Counted from the first letter of the stretch, positions 25,302 to 35,140 are shown. The stretch: DNA of 64,000 nt from an uncultured Alphaproteobacteria bacterium (GCA_934254585.1 CAKQLF010000002.1:1-64000); one strand, 5' to 3'. The notes: generated by a model not told the origin, from the sequence alone. A program made the numbers and translations.

Positions 25302-25484
25302 TTATCTTGCCCAATAAGCATAAAGAGTGTAACACGCGGCCAAGCCAACCAAAATATATATAATTGTAACTAATATCGGTGCAAAGCCAAAAATTAATTC
25401 AACTAAATTAAGCTTGGTAATTCCAATCAATCCCCAGTTAATTCCGCCGATTATCGTTAAAATAAGAGCTATTTTATCTATCAT
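25302..25484 (-). CDS. DUF378 small membrane protein
   Basis: 60 residues from the ATG at 25484, which follows AAGGAGAAGT; an in-frame ATG 15 codons upstream lacks an SD. It has two membrane helices with the DUF378 signature GGINWGLIGI. This family (YuzA-like) is widespread and uncharacterised. Confidence 0.85.
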   Translation of the reverse strand: MIDKIALILTIIGGINWGLIGITKLNLVELIFGFAPILVTIIYILVGLAACYTLYAYWAR

Positions 25485-25591
25485 TTTACTTCTCCTTAAA
25501 AAACATAAGCAATTATTAAATATGTTCATTTTGGCAAATTTAAACGATATTTCATTTAAAAAAGCCTATTTTTTTCAAGGATTATATAATA

Positions 25592-25933
25592 TCAGTCCGC
25601 TATCATAATTTTAGAGGCATAGCGGTTACGATAATTAACTGCATAAACTCTGGCTACTTCATTCATAATTTTATTTTCATAAGCAAGCTTAAAGTCTTCA
25701 TCAGCCGACACTTCCAAAATTTGCTCTGTCGGATTATAGGCCAAACTCAAGCCAATTAAAGCGGCCTTCAGCGGTTCGGCATTCATTTTTTCATAGTTTT
25801 CGACTGAAATTTTAAAACGCGCCGCGCTTGCATCTTTACCACTTTCAATGTAATGAGCCGCTGTCATCAAACGCACATATTCTTGCAAAGATAGCGGGGA
25901 AAATACTTCCAATTCTGTTTCAGGTTTTTCCAT
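25592..25933 (-). CDS. Hypothetical protein downstream of malQ
   Basis: 113 residues from the ATG at 25933 (GGAGT 7 bases upstream). Helical, soluble, no signal peptide; conserved-looking core SLQEYVRLMTAAHYIESGKD. It starts 16 bases after the malQ stop on the same strand and so is probably in its operon. I do not recognise the family. Confidence 0.65.
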   Translation of the reverse strand: MEKPETELEVFSPLSLQEYVRLMTAAHYIESGKDASAARFKISVENYEKMNAEPLKAALIGLSLAYNPTEQILEVSADEDFKLAYENKIMNEVARVYAVNYRNRYASKIMIAD

Positions 25934-25949
25934 TTTTTTACACTCCAAA

Positions 25950-28082
25950 TCAAGGACGATTTTCTTTAATCAAATGCATCATCACCGCAAATTCTTTGGC
26001 GGTGGCGATTTCTTCCACTGATAAGCTCAGCTTAATCCTCCAGTTTGGATATTCTTGCACGGTCCCCGGAGTATTATCCAATACTTTTTGCCTAAACACA
26101 TCATTAAGACGAACCAAGAACAAAGCACTGTTGGATTTAGCACAATACACATTAATTTTTTGCTCTATGGTTAAAGGAGCTTCACTGCCGTTTTCTATCG
26201 TTTTCAACATATTTGCCTTGTCATCTTCACTCAAGATATGTTGTTTTTCAAAAGCGAGCAACATATTTTTTCTATCTTGTCTTCGCTCCCGTAAATTCTC
26301 AGAATATTGAGTTTCATTTACATATAGTCCGCATTGGTTAAAAACTTCAATATCTTCATTTTGCCAAAAGCCGCAAGCAGTTGCCTGATCGTGTGTTGAA
26401 GGCTGTGCCAAAGACAAATACATATATTTTTCAGGCTCTATAAAGCTGCCGTTTTTTTCTTTTTGGCGACAAAAAACCTTATATGACAGCAAACCGTGCT
26501 CAGCAATATATTCTCTAAATCCTTCGGGCACAGTTCCCAAATCTTCGCCAATAATCAAACAATGCCGGCGCACGCTTTCCAAACAGATAATTGCGACTAA
26601 ATCTTTAATATTATAATAGACATAAGCCCCCTGCACCACCGGATTGTCATTAGTAAAAAATCCCCAAAACAAACGCTGCAACCCCATTGCGTGATCAATT
26701 CGCAACGCACCGGAATATTGCATATTTTCACGCACCAGATTTATAAATGGTTTATAATGCTGTTCCAACAAATGTTGCGGATGATATGGCGTAAATCCCC
26801 AACTTTGTCCCCGCGGCCGCATTGGGTCGGCAGGAGCACCAATACCGGCTTCTAAAACAAAAGCCTCGGGATTTTCCCAAACTTCAGCTCCATTAGAAGC
26901 CGCTCCGATAGGCATATCCGTATAGAGGCCGATTTTCATACCCAAATCAATTGCCAATTGTTGCACCTTTTTGATTTGCTTATCAGCCAACCAATGACAA
27001 TATTCATAGAACTTAATTTTTCGCGCTTGTTCTTGCTTAAAAACGAGCAATTGCGAAGAATTTATATCCGTATAAACTTGCGGCCAAAAACGCCAATAGT
27101 CAACCGGCTCCAACTTTTCCAACAAAGTTTCAAAAGTGGCTAAATTTTCTAATTTTTCTCCCTTATCCGCGACATATTCGTTAAACTCTTTTTTTCTTTT
27201 TTCATCTGTATCGGCCTCAAAAAAGGCAAACATCATCTCTAAAATTTGTTTTTTCAATAAAAGAACTTTTGCATATTGAACTTGATTACTTTCCCGTAAG
27301 TTCTTAATTTCTGTCTGAGTTTCAGGCAATTGCATAAAAGCCCGCACCAAAGGAGAGTTTTTAAAATCGTCTTCAGCCGGCAAATCCAAATAAATATAAT
27401 TAACAAACAAACGGCTTAAAGTACGATATGGCGAAACATCACTTTGTTTTCCGGAGGCAAAACGCTCTTCATTTTGCGTAAACGGGCTCATAACTCCAAG
27501 CGGGTTAATTCCGACAACATCACCGCCGTTTTGCGCAGTTATTTTAACAATTTCCGCCAAATCGCCAAAATCACCGATTCCCATATTATTTTCCGAACGT
27601 AGAGCATAGAGCATCACTGCCGTACCGAAAATATGTTCTTTCTTTTGTATAAATTCCGGCTGCCAACATTTTTCTGGCGCGTAAATAATCAAACTTTCCG
27701 CCTGTTCTTCTGAATTTTTTACTTTTAATTTATAATAGCCGATGTCTAAATTATCTATCTGGATTTTCTGTCCGCCCTCAACCATTTTTCGCCAAACAGA
27801 CATTCCCTCATCTGTCGTTAATTCGGCCGAATAATCTCCGCATCCGTTAATAAAGAACTCAACTTTCTCATTTTCATAAAAAGACATTACCGGCGGCAGC
27901 AATTTTTTTTCGGTCAACAGTTCTATTGCCGAATTAATTTCATCTTGAGTTTGCGCCTTATACCCCATATTTTCTAAAAAATAGCGGCGAACTTCATCGG
28001 TTGTGTAATGAGTTTTGCCTGTCTTATCAACATAAGATGATGAAATTCCGGCAGTTTCCGCCAATTTTTGCAAATTTTGCAT
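25950..28082 (-). CDS. malQ: 4-alpha-glucanotransferase (amylomaltase)
   Basis: 710 residues, the size of the E. coli-type MalQ with an extra N-terminal domain (about 1-140). The GH77 catalytic core is visible: DMPIGAASNGAEVWENPEAF, the nucleophile-type region GALRIDHAMGLQRLFW, the acid/base region IIGEDLGTVPEGFREYI and QPSTHDQATACGFW. It disproportionates maltodextrins in the cytoplasm. It is divergent from the maltokinase-like gene, so the pair probably forms an alpha-glucan unit. An AAGGAGAAAA SD lies before the ATG. Confidence 0.95.
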   Translation of the reverse strand: MQNLQKLAETAGISSSYVDKTGKTHYTTDEVRRYFLENMGYKAQTQDEINSAIELLTEKKLLPPVMSFYENEKVEFFINGCGDYSAELTTDEGMSVWRKMVEGGQKIQIDNLDIGYYKLKVKNSEEQAESLIIYAPEKCWQPEFIQKKEHIFGTAVMLYALRSENNMGIGDFGDLAEIVKITAQNGGDVVGINPLGVMSPFTQNEERFASGKQSDVSPYRTLSRLFVNYIYLDLPAEDDFKNSPLVRAFMQLPETQTEIKNLRESNQVQYAKVLLLKKQILEMMFAFFEADTDEKRKKEFNEYVADKGEKLENLATFETLLEKLEPVDYWRFWPQVYTDINSSQLLVFKQEQARKIKFYEYCHWLADKQIKKVQQLAIDLGMKIGLYTDMPIGAASNGAEVWENPEAFVLEAGIGAPADPMRPRGQSWGFTPYHPQHLLEQHYKPFINLVRENMQYSGALRIDHAMGLQRLFWGFFTNDNPVVQGAYVYYNIKDLVAIICLESVRRHCLIIGEDLGTVPEGFREYIAEHGLLSYKVFCRQKEKNGSFIEPEKYMYLSLAQPSTHDQATACGFWQNEDIEVFNQCGLYVNETQYSENLRERRQDRKNMLLAFEKQHILSEDDKANMLKTIENGSEAPLTIEQKINVYCAKSNSALFLVRLNDVFRQKVLDNTPGTVQEYPNWRIKLSLSVEEIATAKEFAVMMHLIKENRP

Positions 28083-28129
28083 TGTTTTCTCCTTTTGAAA
28101 TCAATTTATATTAACAATAAAAATGTTGC

Positions 28130-28158
28130 TTTACAATACATATTTTATATGTTATCTT
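28130..28158 (+). promoter_or_regulatory. Promoter of the maltokinase-like gene
   Basis: TTTACA, 17 bases, TATCTT, 28 bases before the ATG at 28186. Confidence 0.5.
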
Positions 28159-28185
28159 TTGTCCATTCAATAAAGGAGATGCAAT

Positions 28186-29703
28186 ATGGAGCTGGATAAA
28201 AACACGGCGGATTACCTTTCTCGCCAACGTTGGTGCAATTTTAAAGAAGAAATTCGTCTTAACCAAATAAGCAGCATAGAATATGTGTCGTTACCATTTG
28301 ATAATGATGACAAAATGCTGACTATAGGCAAAGTGAAAATAGACTCGCAAAACCAAGAACAAGAGCGTTTTTTTATGATGCCGTTAGCACCTGCAAAACA
28401 AGATGAAACCGATATAATAACCATTAACGGCAAAGCTTATGTTGATGCCTTACATCGTCCAGATTATTGGGAAAAAATGAACACTTTTCTAAAAGAAAAT
28501 AACAATTGTCTGATATTTCCAAACGGATTGATTTTACAATCTAAAAATCTTATTTCAGCCGAAATTTTACAACCTTATGAAAGTTCGGTTTCTCGTCCGC
28601 TCAATGTCCAACAAAGCAACACCACTTTGGTTGTGGGCGATAACAAACTTGCTTTCAAGCTTGAACGTATGCTCCAATTTTCTAAAAAAACAAATCCCGA
28701 ATTTGAAATGAATGAAAAACTGATGCGTGAAAAATGCACGGTTATGCCGCAAACTTACGGCTATTTAATTTTAAAAGACCAACAGAATCAGACTGCCGCC
28801 TCTTCCGGAATTATTCAGGAGTTTATTGAAAATCAAGGCGATTTATGGAACTATTCGCTTGCCTATCTGAAAAATCGGTTAGCAACCGGATATCTTCAGC
28901 AAAGAGATTTAATGCCGGAAGATAATCCACATTTTATTGATTTAATGAAAAAACTCGGCGAAAAAACTTCGGAAATGTCGGATTGTCTATCTCGTCCGGA
29001 CAACAATCCGGCTTTCACACCGGAAAAAATTGACAGCAGATTTATCTATCATTATCAAAAGCATCTGGAATTTTTGTTAGTCAAAACCCGCAACAACATT
29101 AAAAATAATCTGGACAACTTGCCTAAAGACACCAAAAATAAAGCCGCCCAACTTTTGCATAATTGGAAACAGCTGACCGGTGAATTTGTTGAAAGACAAC
29201 TGGAAAACGTCAAAAAAAGCAATGAAAACTTGGTTCGCGTGCACGGAGATTTTCACCTTGGACAGGTTATTGTCACTAAAGACAATGATTTGCGTTTTAT
29301 TGATTTTGCCGGTGAAGCGGATTCTCCTATAGACGAACGCGCTCAAAAACACGTTTCCGTTCGAGATTTAGCCGGTATGTACCGCTCCATTAAAGGATAT
29401 TTGGGTAATGCCGCTGTTGAAGAATTTGTGGCCGACGCACCGGATAAAAGCAGTGCCGCCGCCCGTCGTGCCTATGCAGAAAAAGCCGTAAAGCCGCTAA
29501 TCAACGAATCTGCACGGTTGGTTTTAAATGGTCACAGTTTAAAAGAACCTTGGCTTAGTCTGGAGATTCTGCGTAAAAATCTTTATGAAGTAAATTATGA
29601 GGTTAACAATCGTCCGCAAATGGCCTACATTGCCGTCAACGGGCTCTCGGATATGCTTCAACCGCAAAAAAATAATCAACAACAAAACCAAAAAATTCGC
29701 TAA
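28186..29703 (+). CDS. Maltokinase-like phosphotransferase
   Basis: 505 residues. The C-terminal half has the aminoglycoside-kinase-like active site in the maltokinase form: RVHGDFHLGQVIVT (catalytic loop) and LRFIDFAGEADSP (metal-binding Asp). The N-terminal part (LSRQRWCNFKEE) matches the cap region of Mak and of TreS-maltokinase fusions. Maltokinase makes maltose-1-phosphate, the substrate of the GlgE alpha-glucan pathway. TreS and GlgE are not in the window, but divergent malQ supports a role in maltose or maltodextrin metabolism. An AAGGAG SD precedes the ATG, and a terminator follows. Confidence 0.8.
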   Translation: MELDKNTADYLSRQRWCNFKEEIRLNQISSIEYVSLPFDNDDKMLTIGKVKIDSQNQEQERFFMMPLAPAKQDETDIITINGKAYVDALHRPDYWEKMNTFLKENNNCLIFPNGLILQSKNLISAEILQPYESSVSRPLNVQQSNTTLVVGDNKLAFKLERMLQFSKKTNPEFEMNEKLMREKCTVMPQTYGYLILKDQQNQTAASSGIIQEFIENQGDLWNYSLAYLKNRLATGYLQQRDLMPEDNPHFIDLMKKLGEKTSEMSDCLSRPDNNPAFTPEKIDSRFIYHYQKHLEFLLVKTRNNIKNNLDNLPKDTKNKAAQLLHNWKQLTGEFVERQLENVKKSNENLVRVHGDFHLGQVIVTKDNDLRFIDFAGEADSPIDERAQKHVSVRDLAGMYRSIKGYLGNAAVEEFVADAPDKSSAAARRAYAEKAVKPLINESARLVLNGHSLKEPWLSLEILRKNLYEVNYEVNNRPQMAYIAVNGLSDMLQPQKNNQQQNQKIR

Positions 29704-29707
29704 AAAA

Positions 29708-29747
29708 CTTCCCTTGCCGGCTTTTTCTGCTTGCAAGGGATATTTTT
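29708..29747 (+). terminator. Terminator after the maltokinase-like gene
   Basis: Stem TCCCTTGC / GCAAGGGA with a 15-base loop, then TATTTTTATG. Confidence 0.75.
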
Positions 29748-29793
29748 ATGCTTTCTTTTTGTAAAGAATTAGTTAATTTTTTATTAACATTGC

Positions 29794-29822
29794 TTGACAA
29801 AATCCACAGATATTAATATACC
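29794..29822 (+). promoter_or_regulatory. Promoter of the opgGH operon
   Basis: Perfect TTGACA, 17-base spacer, TATACC, 36 bases before the opgG ATG at 29858. Confidence 0.65.
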
Positions 29823-29857
29823 TCAAAAAAACACATAAAAATGTTGGGAGATTGAAT

Positions 29858-31414
29858 ATGTTAAAAAAACTCGTTCTTGCACTTGTTATAGCCGCTTTAG
29901 GCGGTGGCTGTTGGTATGGTTGGCAATATTACAATACCCGCGAAGAAGAAATGCAAAAAAATCATATAGAAAAAAACTTTTCTTTTGAGAGTGTTATCAA
30001 TAAAGCGCAAGCACTTGCGAGCACACCGTTTGTCGCTCCAAACAGTTATCTGCCCAGCGAATTACTGAATTTAAGCTATGACCAACATCGTGATATTCGC
30101 TTTATCCGCGAAAACGGACCTTGGTATAATCAAAATTTGCCTTATGAAATTCAATTTTTCCACCTTGGCAACATCTTTCAAATTTCCGTTCCCATAAACG
30201 AGGTAATTGACGGAGTGTCGAAAAGTATTCGCTATTCTGCCAATTATTTTGATTATGGCCGAAACAATTTACATCCCGACCAATTCAGCAACCTTGGTTA
30301 TGCCGGTTTCCGCCTTCACAGTCCGCTTAACACTTCGGCCTATTTTGATGAATTGGTAACTTTTTTGGGAGCAAGTTATTTCCGCGGTTTGGCTAAAGGA
30401 CAAAAATACGGGTTGTCTGCCCGCGGACTGGCTATTGACACAGCCGAAATGACCGGTGAAGAATTTCCGATATTTAAAGAATTTTGGTTGGAAAAACCAA
30501 AACCGAAAGACAAATACATCACCATTTATGCTTTGCTTGACAGCAAAAGTGTCAGCGGAGCCTATCGTTTTAAGATAATTCCGGGAACCAACACCATTAT
30601 GGATATTGAAGCCCGCCTGTTTACTCGCGCCGACATCAAAAAAATTGGTCTAGCTCCGCTTACTTCAATGTTTTTGTTTGGTGAAAACAACAAGCACGAG
30701 TTTGATGACTATCGTCCCGAAGTTCACGACAGCGATGGTCTGCTTATTCACAATGGAAACGATGAATGGCTGTGGCGTCCGCTTGATAACTCCAAACATT
30801 TACGAATCAGCTCTTTTGTTGATGACAATCCGAAAGGCTTTGGACTTTTACAGCGTGACCGCGACATCAAAAACTATTTAGACTTTGAAGCTAATTATCA
30901 AGAACGTCCGAGCGCGTGGGTAGAACCGACCGAAAATTGGGGTAAAGGTATGGTTCAGCTTGTTGAAATTCCATCTCAACAAGAAATTCACGACAATATA
31001 GTTGCATATTGGGTTCCGGCAGAACCGATAAAAGCCAACAGTCAATATACTTTCAATTATCGTCTGATTTGGTTAAATGAGGTTATGAAAGAACAAGAAC
31101 TGGCGGCAATTGTCGCCACCAGAACCGGCGTTGGCGGAGTTTCCGGCATCAACATTGACAACACCGACCGCAAATTTGTGATTGACTTTGTCGGCAAGAA
31201 TCTTGATGAAAAATTTGCGGAAAACGGAATAACCGCTGAAGTTTCCACCCAAAAAGGACAAATTAACGGTGTCAGCACCATCTATAATCCGATAACCAAA
31301 GGCTTGACCGTTTATGTTGATTATCAACCTATCGATGGTGATGAAATCAGAGTTTTACTGACAAAAGACAATAAACCTATTTCCGAAGTATGGAGCTATC
31401 AATGGCTAAATTAA
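29858..31414 (+). CDS. opgG: Glucan biosynthesis protein OpgG (MdoG)
   Basis: 518 residues from the ATG at 29858 (GGGAG 8 bases upstream). A signal segment (about 1-22, LVLALVIAALGGGCWYGW) is followed by the MdoG fold: FVAPNSYLPSELLNLSYDQHRDIRF near the start, the GFRLHSPLN segment and SAYWVP-like AYWVPAEPI near the end. OpgG acts in the periplasm on osmoregulated periplasmic glucans. In the signal sequence, a Cys after GGG is not a good lipobox. It overlaps the small downstream gene by 13 bases; opgH follows, so the operon is complete. Confidence 0.93.
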   Translation: MLKKLVLALVIAALGGGCWYGWQYYNTREEEMQKNHIEKNFSFESVINKAQALASTPFVAPNSYLPSELLNLSYDQHRDIRFIRENGPWYNQNLPYEIQFFHLGNIFQISVPINEVIDGVSKSIRYSANYFDYGRNNLHPDQFSNLGYAGFRLHSPLNTSAYFDELVTFLGASYFRGLAKGQKYGLSARGLAIDTAEMTGEEFPIFKEFWLEKPKPKDKYITIYALLDSKSVSGAYRFKIIPGTNTIMDIEARLFTRADIKKIGLAPLTSMFLFGENNKHEFDDYRPEVHDSDGLLIHNGNDEWLWRPLDNSKHLRISSFVDDNPKGFGLLQRDRDIKNYLDFEANYQERPSAWVEPTENWGKGMVQLVEIPSQQEIHDNIVAYWVPAEPIKANSQYTFNYRLIWLNEVMKEQELAAIVATRTGVGGVSGINIDNTDRKFVIDFVGKNLDEKFAENGITAEVSTQKGQINGVSTIYNPITKGLTVYVDYQPIDGDEIRVLLTKDNKPISEVWSYQWLN

Positions 31415-31806
31415 AAATTCAAAGTGCGGAAGACATTGTGAGTGCTTATTTACAATGTCTTGGAATTAAAAAAACTGAAGCCTCGCCTTTTTTGAACGCC
31501 TATTCCAAGTTGGAAAATTCCGCCAATTTAACCGCGGAATTAGATGAGATAGTCTATCAAAAAGCTAAAAAAATTTTCAAAAACAAATTGGCTAAACCAC
31601 AATTAACAGCCCTTTATAAAGCTGTTTTCATAGAGTTGAATTTGGCGCAAAAATTTGGAATCAAGCCTCTTCTTCCCGACTTTAACGATGCCGAATTTAC
31701 CAAGTTGATGCAGCAATCATTCATTGAAGTTGCCCCAACCTACAAAATGACGGCTATGCCCACTCAAGAAATATCAACCATACATTTACACAAACAAAAA
31801 AAATAA
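31402..31806 (+). CDS. Hypothetical protein between opgG and opgH
   Basis: 134 residues from the ATG at 31402, with GGAG 7 bases upstream; it overlaps the opgG end by 13 bases. Helical and basic (pI appears high), no signal peptide. Not recognised. The overlap and its place between opgG and opgH suggest a linked role in glucan synthesis, for example as a cytoplasmic partner of OpgH; this is inference. Confidence 0.65.
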   Translation: MAKLKIQSAEDIVSAYLQCLGIKKTEASPFLNAYSKLENSANLTAELDEIVYQKAKKIFKNKLAKPQLTALYKAVFIELNLAQKFGIKPLLPDFNDAEFTKLMQQSFIEVAPTYKMTAMPTQEISTIHLHKQKK

Positions 31807-31823
31807 GTTTAGGGAGAAACAAA

Positions 31824-33851
31824 TTGTTAAAAACTCGTCCCATAAGTTCCGCTCAAATCAGCTTTCGCCGCGTTCTTATTTTTGGCCTAATGATTTTAAC
31901 TACGGTAATATTAACATTTAAATGGACGGTTTCTATGCCGTCGGAAGCCAATCTGGCTGCTCAAATTATAATGACAACCCTGTTTGTACTGACCACCGGT
32001 TGGATTGCCCTCTTCTTTTGGGCCAGTATTTTTGGATTTTTTGAATTGCTTACCGGAAAAAATATGCCGGGGATTGTTTGGCCGGAAAAAAAGACACCGC
32101 TAAAGAGCAAAACCGCCATTTTGATGCCCATATACAATGAAGAATGCGATGCGGTTTACGCCCGTCTGCTCTCAATTGCCAACAGTTTAGTCAAAACCGG
32201 ACAAGCCAAAGCTTATGATATGTTTGTTTTAAGCGACACCACCAATCCCAAAATTTGGGTAGAAGAAGAAAATTGTTGGTTAAGTGCCAAAAAACTTATG
32301 CCGAATGACATCAACTTATACTATCGCCGCCGCCCGCAAAACATTGCTCGCAAAAGCGGTAACATTGAAGATTTTTGCCACAAGTGGGGTGCACTTTATG
32401 ATTATATGGTGGTTCTTGACGCTGACAGTTTGCTTGAAGGAAAGACCATAGTCGAAATGTCTCGTTTGATGGAAATCAACACTGATACCGGAATTATTCA
32501 GGCTCCGCCGCAATGTATCAACAGTCACTCTCTGTTTGCCCGTGTGCAGCAATTTGCCGGCAAAGTATATGGCAACATTGTATCGGCGGGACTATGTTAT
32601 TGGCAAGTCCACGATAGCAACTATTGGGGACACAACGCCATTATCCGCATCAAAGCCTTTATGGAATGTTGCGGACTGCCGGTTTTGAAAGGTCCGAAAC
32701 CTTTTGGCGGACACATTTTAAGCCACGATTTTGTGGAAGCCGCACTAATTCGGCGTGGCGGTTGGTATGCTTGGCTATTGCCTGAACTTGGCGGAAGTTA
32801 TGAAGAATGTCCGCCGACAATGATTGATTTTGCCACTCGTGACCGCCGTTGGTGCCAAGGAAACATACAACATTTAGAAATTTTGGTTTCCAAGCATATT
32901 CACCCTATCAGCCGCATTCACTTTACCATAGGCATAATGTCATACCTTTCATCGCCGCTCTGGTTTATCTTTTTGATTTCCGGAATTTTGGTGGCGTTGG
33001 GTCACGTTTATTTTCCGCCGGAATATTTTTCAAGTGAACAATCTCTTTTTCCAAATTGGCCGATTTTTGATAAACTCGGAACAATCACTTTGTTTTTAAT
33101 TTCAATGTTTATGCTCATTTTCCCTAAGTTTTTAGGAATGATTATTTACTTAAAAAATAACAAATTTAAAAACATCGGCGGCTTTTTCGGCACTCTTAAA
33201 AGTGTGTTGGCCGAAATAGTTTTTTCAGCCTTAATTGCCCCGATTATGATGGTTTTTCAAACCAAATTCGTCTGGGAGATTTTGACCGGTCAAGATGTTG
33301 GTTGGAAAACACAAAGCCGTGATGGTTACACCACTTGGAAAGAAGCTTTTAACCGACATATCGGTCACACCATTTTAGGTGTTTTAACAACTTATGTTGT
33401 ATATTACCAATTGCCGGCTCTGTTCTATTGGATGTTACCGGTAACTTTGGGACTAATGCTTTCCATACCTCTTTCCGTGCTTTCTTCCTACGAAGGTTTG
33501 GGGCACTATGCCTTCAAACATAATTGGTTTATAATTCCTGAAGAAAAACGCGTTCCGGAAATTGTTTCTACCACGCTCAAAGAAACTCCGATTTTGCAGG
33601 AAAAAAGCAAAAATCGCGGTGTACTTGACATTATTGAAAATGATTATTTGTTGCAAATCCATATTCTTATGTTGGAAATTAATGGTCCCGCACCGGAAAT
33701 TAGTCCGTCAGTTTTAAACGAGGCGCGAATTAAATTGGATAATTATCTGAATTATGGCAAAGAACCAAACTTTAGCCGTGATGAAGAAATTGCCTTATTA
33801 TATGAGCCGACAATTTTAGAAGAAGCTAACTTAACCCTAAAATTAAAATAA
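31824..33851 (+). CDS. opgH: Glucans biosynthesis glucosyltransferase OpgH (MdoH)
   Basis: 675 residues, read from a TTG at 31824 with GGGAG 9 bases upstream. Two N-terminal membrane helices precede a GT2 domain: AILMPIYNEE, VVLDADSLLEG (DxD-type), HDFVEAALIRRGGW and the acceptor motif RDRRWCQGN (QxxRW-like). Several C-terminal helices follow. It makes the beta-glucan backbone from UDP-glucose and exports it across the inner membrane. It lacks the long N-terminal extension of E. coli OpgH (847 residues). Confidence 0.93.
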   Translation: MLKTRPISSAQISFRRVLIFGLMILTTVILTFKWTVSMPSEANLAAQIIMTTLFVLTTGWIALFFWASIFGFFELLTGKNMPGIVWPEKKTPLKSKTAILMPIYNEECDAVYARLLSIANSLVKTGQAKAYDMFVLSDTTNPKIWVEEENCWLSAKKLMPNDINLYYRRRPQNIARKSGNIEDFCHKWGALYDYMVVLDADSLLEGKTIVEMSRLMEINTDTGIIQAPPQCINSHSLFARVQQFAGKVYGNIVSAGLCYWQVHDSNYWGHNAIIRIKAFMECCGLPVLKGPKPFGGHILSHDFVEAALIRRGGWYAWLLPELGGSYEECPPTMIDFATRDRRWCQGNIQHLEILVSKHIHPISRIHFTIGIMSYLSSPLWFIFLISGILVALGHVYFPPEYFSSEQSLFPNWPIFDKLGTITLFLISMFMLIFPKFLGMIIYLKNNKFKNIGGFFGTLKSVLAEIVFSALIAPIMMVFQTKFVWEILTGQDVGWKTQSRDGYTTWKEAFNRHIGHTILGVLTTYVVYYQLPALFYWMLPVTLGLMLSIPLSVLSSYEGLGHYAFKHNWFIIPEEKRVPEIVSTTLKETPILQEKSKNRGVLDIIENDYLLQIHILMLEINGPAPEISPSVLNEARIKLDNYLNYGKEPNFSRDEEIALLYEPTILEEANLTLKLK

Positions 33852-33873
33852 CCGCTCTAAACTTATTCCAAGT

Positions 33874-33910
33874 AAAAAAAGAAGCTCAACCCAAAGGAGC
33901 TTCTTTTTTT
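33874..33910. terminator. Bidirectional terminator after opgH
   Basis: Stem GAAGCTC / GAGCTTC with a 9-base loop, flanked by A7 and T7. It can end opgH on the plus strand and a possible minus-strand transcript from 34107. Confidence 0.85.
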
Positions 33911-34107
33911 ACATCTAACAAACGTTTGGTCTTATTTATTCCTCACCACTATTAAAATCATTGCCAAAAATTTTCCCAATCTATATCTTTGCCACAATTT
34001 TCCGGATCATCAACTCCGGTGAGAGAATATGTTATATTAAATTCGCAACATATATATACGCCCACTGACAGGCTGTTGAATTATAGCATATAGGAAATTC
34101 TAGTCAA
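33875..34107 (-). ncRNA. Candidate small RNA gene (minus strand)
   Basis: A promoter-like TTGACT, 16 bases, TATAAT lies at 34107-34080 reading leftward, and a terminator lies at 33910-33874. Between them are about 170 bases without a start-codon ORF; a CCGGA...TCCGG hairpin is visible. The strong -10 with no gene behind it suggests a small RNA. Alternatively, the stopless 40-codon stretch after the promoter (containing ICCEFNITYSL) could be the tail of a decayed gene. No known RNA family recognised. Confidence 0.3.
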
Positions 34108-34128
34108 GTCGCAACAATGCATGTTAAA

Positions 34129-35022
34129 TTATTTTATGGGCTTTTTAGGAGAGTTTCCCAACACAATCATCATAACAGCCGCTAAAATTAAAATAATACC
34201 GCAAACAATTTTTACGGATAAATGCTCGTGGAATACGGCAACGCCAATAAATACCGCAGTTACAGGCTCTAAAGCTCCCAAAATGGCAGACAATGTCGGA
34301 CCGATTAATTTGATGGCAATAGTCATTGTTTCTAAAGAAATTATGGTTGGAACAATGGCTGAACCAATTAAACAACCAAGCATAAACCAAGAATTTATAG
34401 GTTGTAACTCTAAGCCGAAATTTGAAGAAAAAAAGAAAACGAATAAACCAAAAAACATAACATAAAAGGTCAGTTTTGAGTATTTGACTCGTTTTAGTAA
34501 TCTTACATTTTTTAACGCAACCATATAGACAGCATAGGAGAAGGCGGAGATAAGAACTAATACTACTCCTAAAAGGTTTAAGGTTTGCCCGTCTTTTCCT
34601 TCATAAAACAAGCTGATACCAAGTGTGGTTAAAATAATTGCGATGATAGTTTTTAACGATATTCTTTCGTGAAAGAATGCCGCCATCATAAGGGCAACCA
34701 TAATTGGATAAACAAACAAAATAGTCGAAGCTATGCCGGCACCGATATAGATATAACTTTGAAAAAGGGTTAAGGATGAAATGGCAAAAATCACTCCTAA
34801 AGGTATTAAGACAGCTACTTCTCGTAAAGTTAATTTTAGAGATATTTTTTTGTAAAATGTTAGCCATAGGCCAAAAATAATCAGAGCAAAACTGTAACGA
34901 TAGAACAAAACAGAAGTAGCGGTAATTCCCGCTGCGTATAAAGGGAGGGCAAACAGTGGATTGGTTCCATAACAGCAAGTTCCCCAGATGCCAAGTAGAA
35001 TGCCTTTGTTTTTACGTTTCAT
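34129..35022 (-). CDS. EamA/DMT-family transporter
   Basis: 297 residues from the ATG at 35022 (MKRKNKG, with AGAGGAAAA directly upstream); a longer frame to 35088 has no SD. Ten hydrophobic helices in two EamA repeats (about 5-135 and 150-290) with typical helix pairs such as ILGALEPVTAVFIGVAVFHE. The family exports amino acids or metabolites, or imports nucleotide sugars; the substrate is not predictable. It is divergent from the initiator tRNA gene. Confidence 0.9.
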   Translation of the reverse strand: MKRKNKGILLGIWGTCCYGTNPLFALPLYAAGITATSVLFYRYSFALIIFGLWLTFYKKISLKLTLREVAVLIPLGVIFAISSLTLFQSYIYIGAGIASTILFVYPIMVALMMAAFFHERISLKTIIAIILTTLGISLFYEGKDGQTLNLLGVVLVLISAFSYAVYMVALKNVRLLKRVKYSKLTFYVMFFGLFVFFFSSNFGLELQPINSWFMLGCLIGSAIVPTIISLETMTIAIKLIGPTLSAILGALEPVTAVFIGVAVFHEHLSVKIVCGIILILAAVMMIVLGNSPKKPIK

Positions 35023-35140
35023 TTTTTCCTCTGTTTTTTCTATAAAATTTTCTGTGCGAGTGCTACTCTTTTGTTTTGCGGTTGTCAAGAGGCAAAATTT
35101 GAAAGAATTTGATTATTTTTATATTTTTTAAAATTAAACC

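Noticed and set aside
33940..34080. Stopless 40-codon stretch (ICCEFNITYSL) as the tail of a sixth prepilin
   Set aside because: The Cys pattern is only weakly similar to prepilin tails, there is no RSMIEM core upstream, and a consensus promoter directly precedes it; kept only as an alternative to the small-RNA call.
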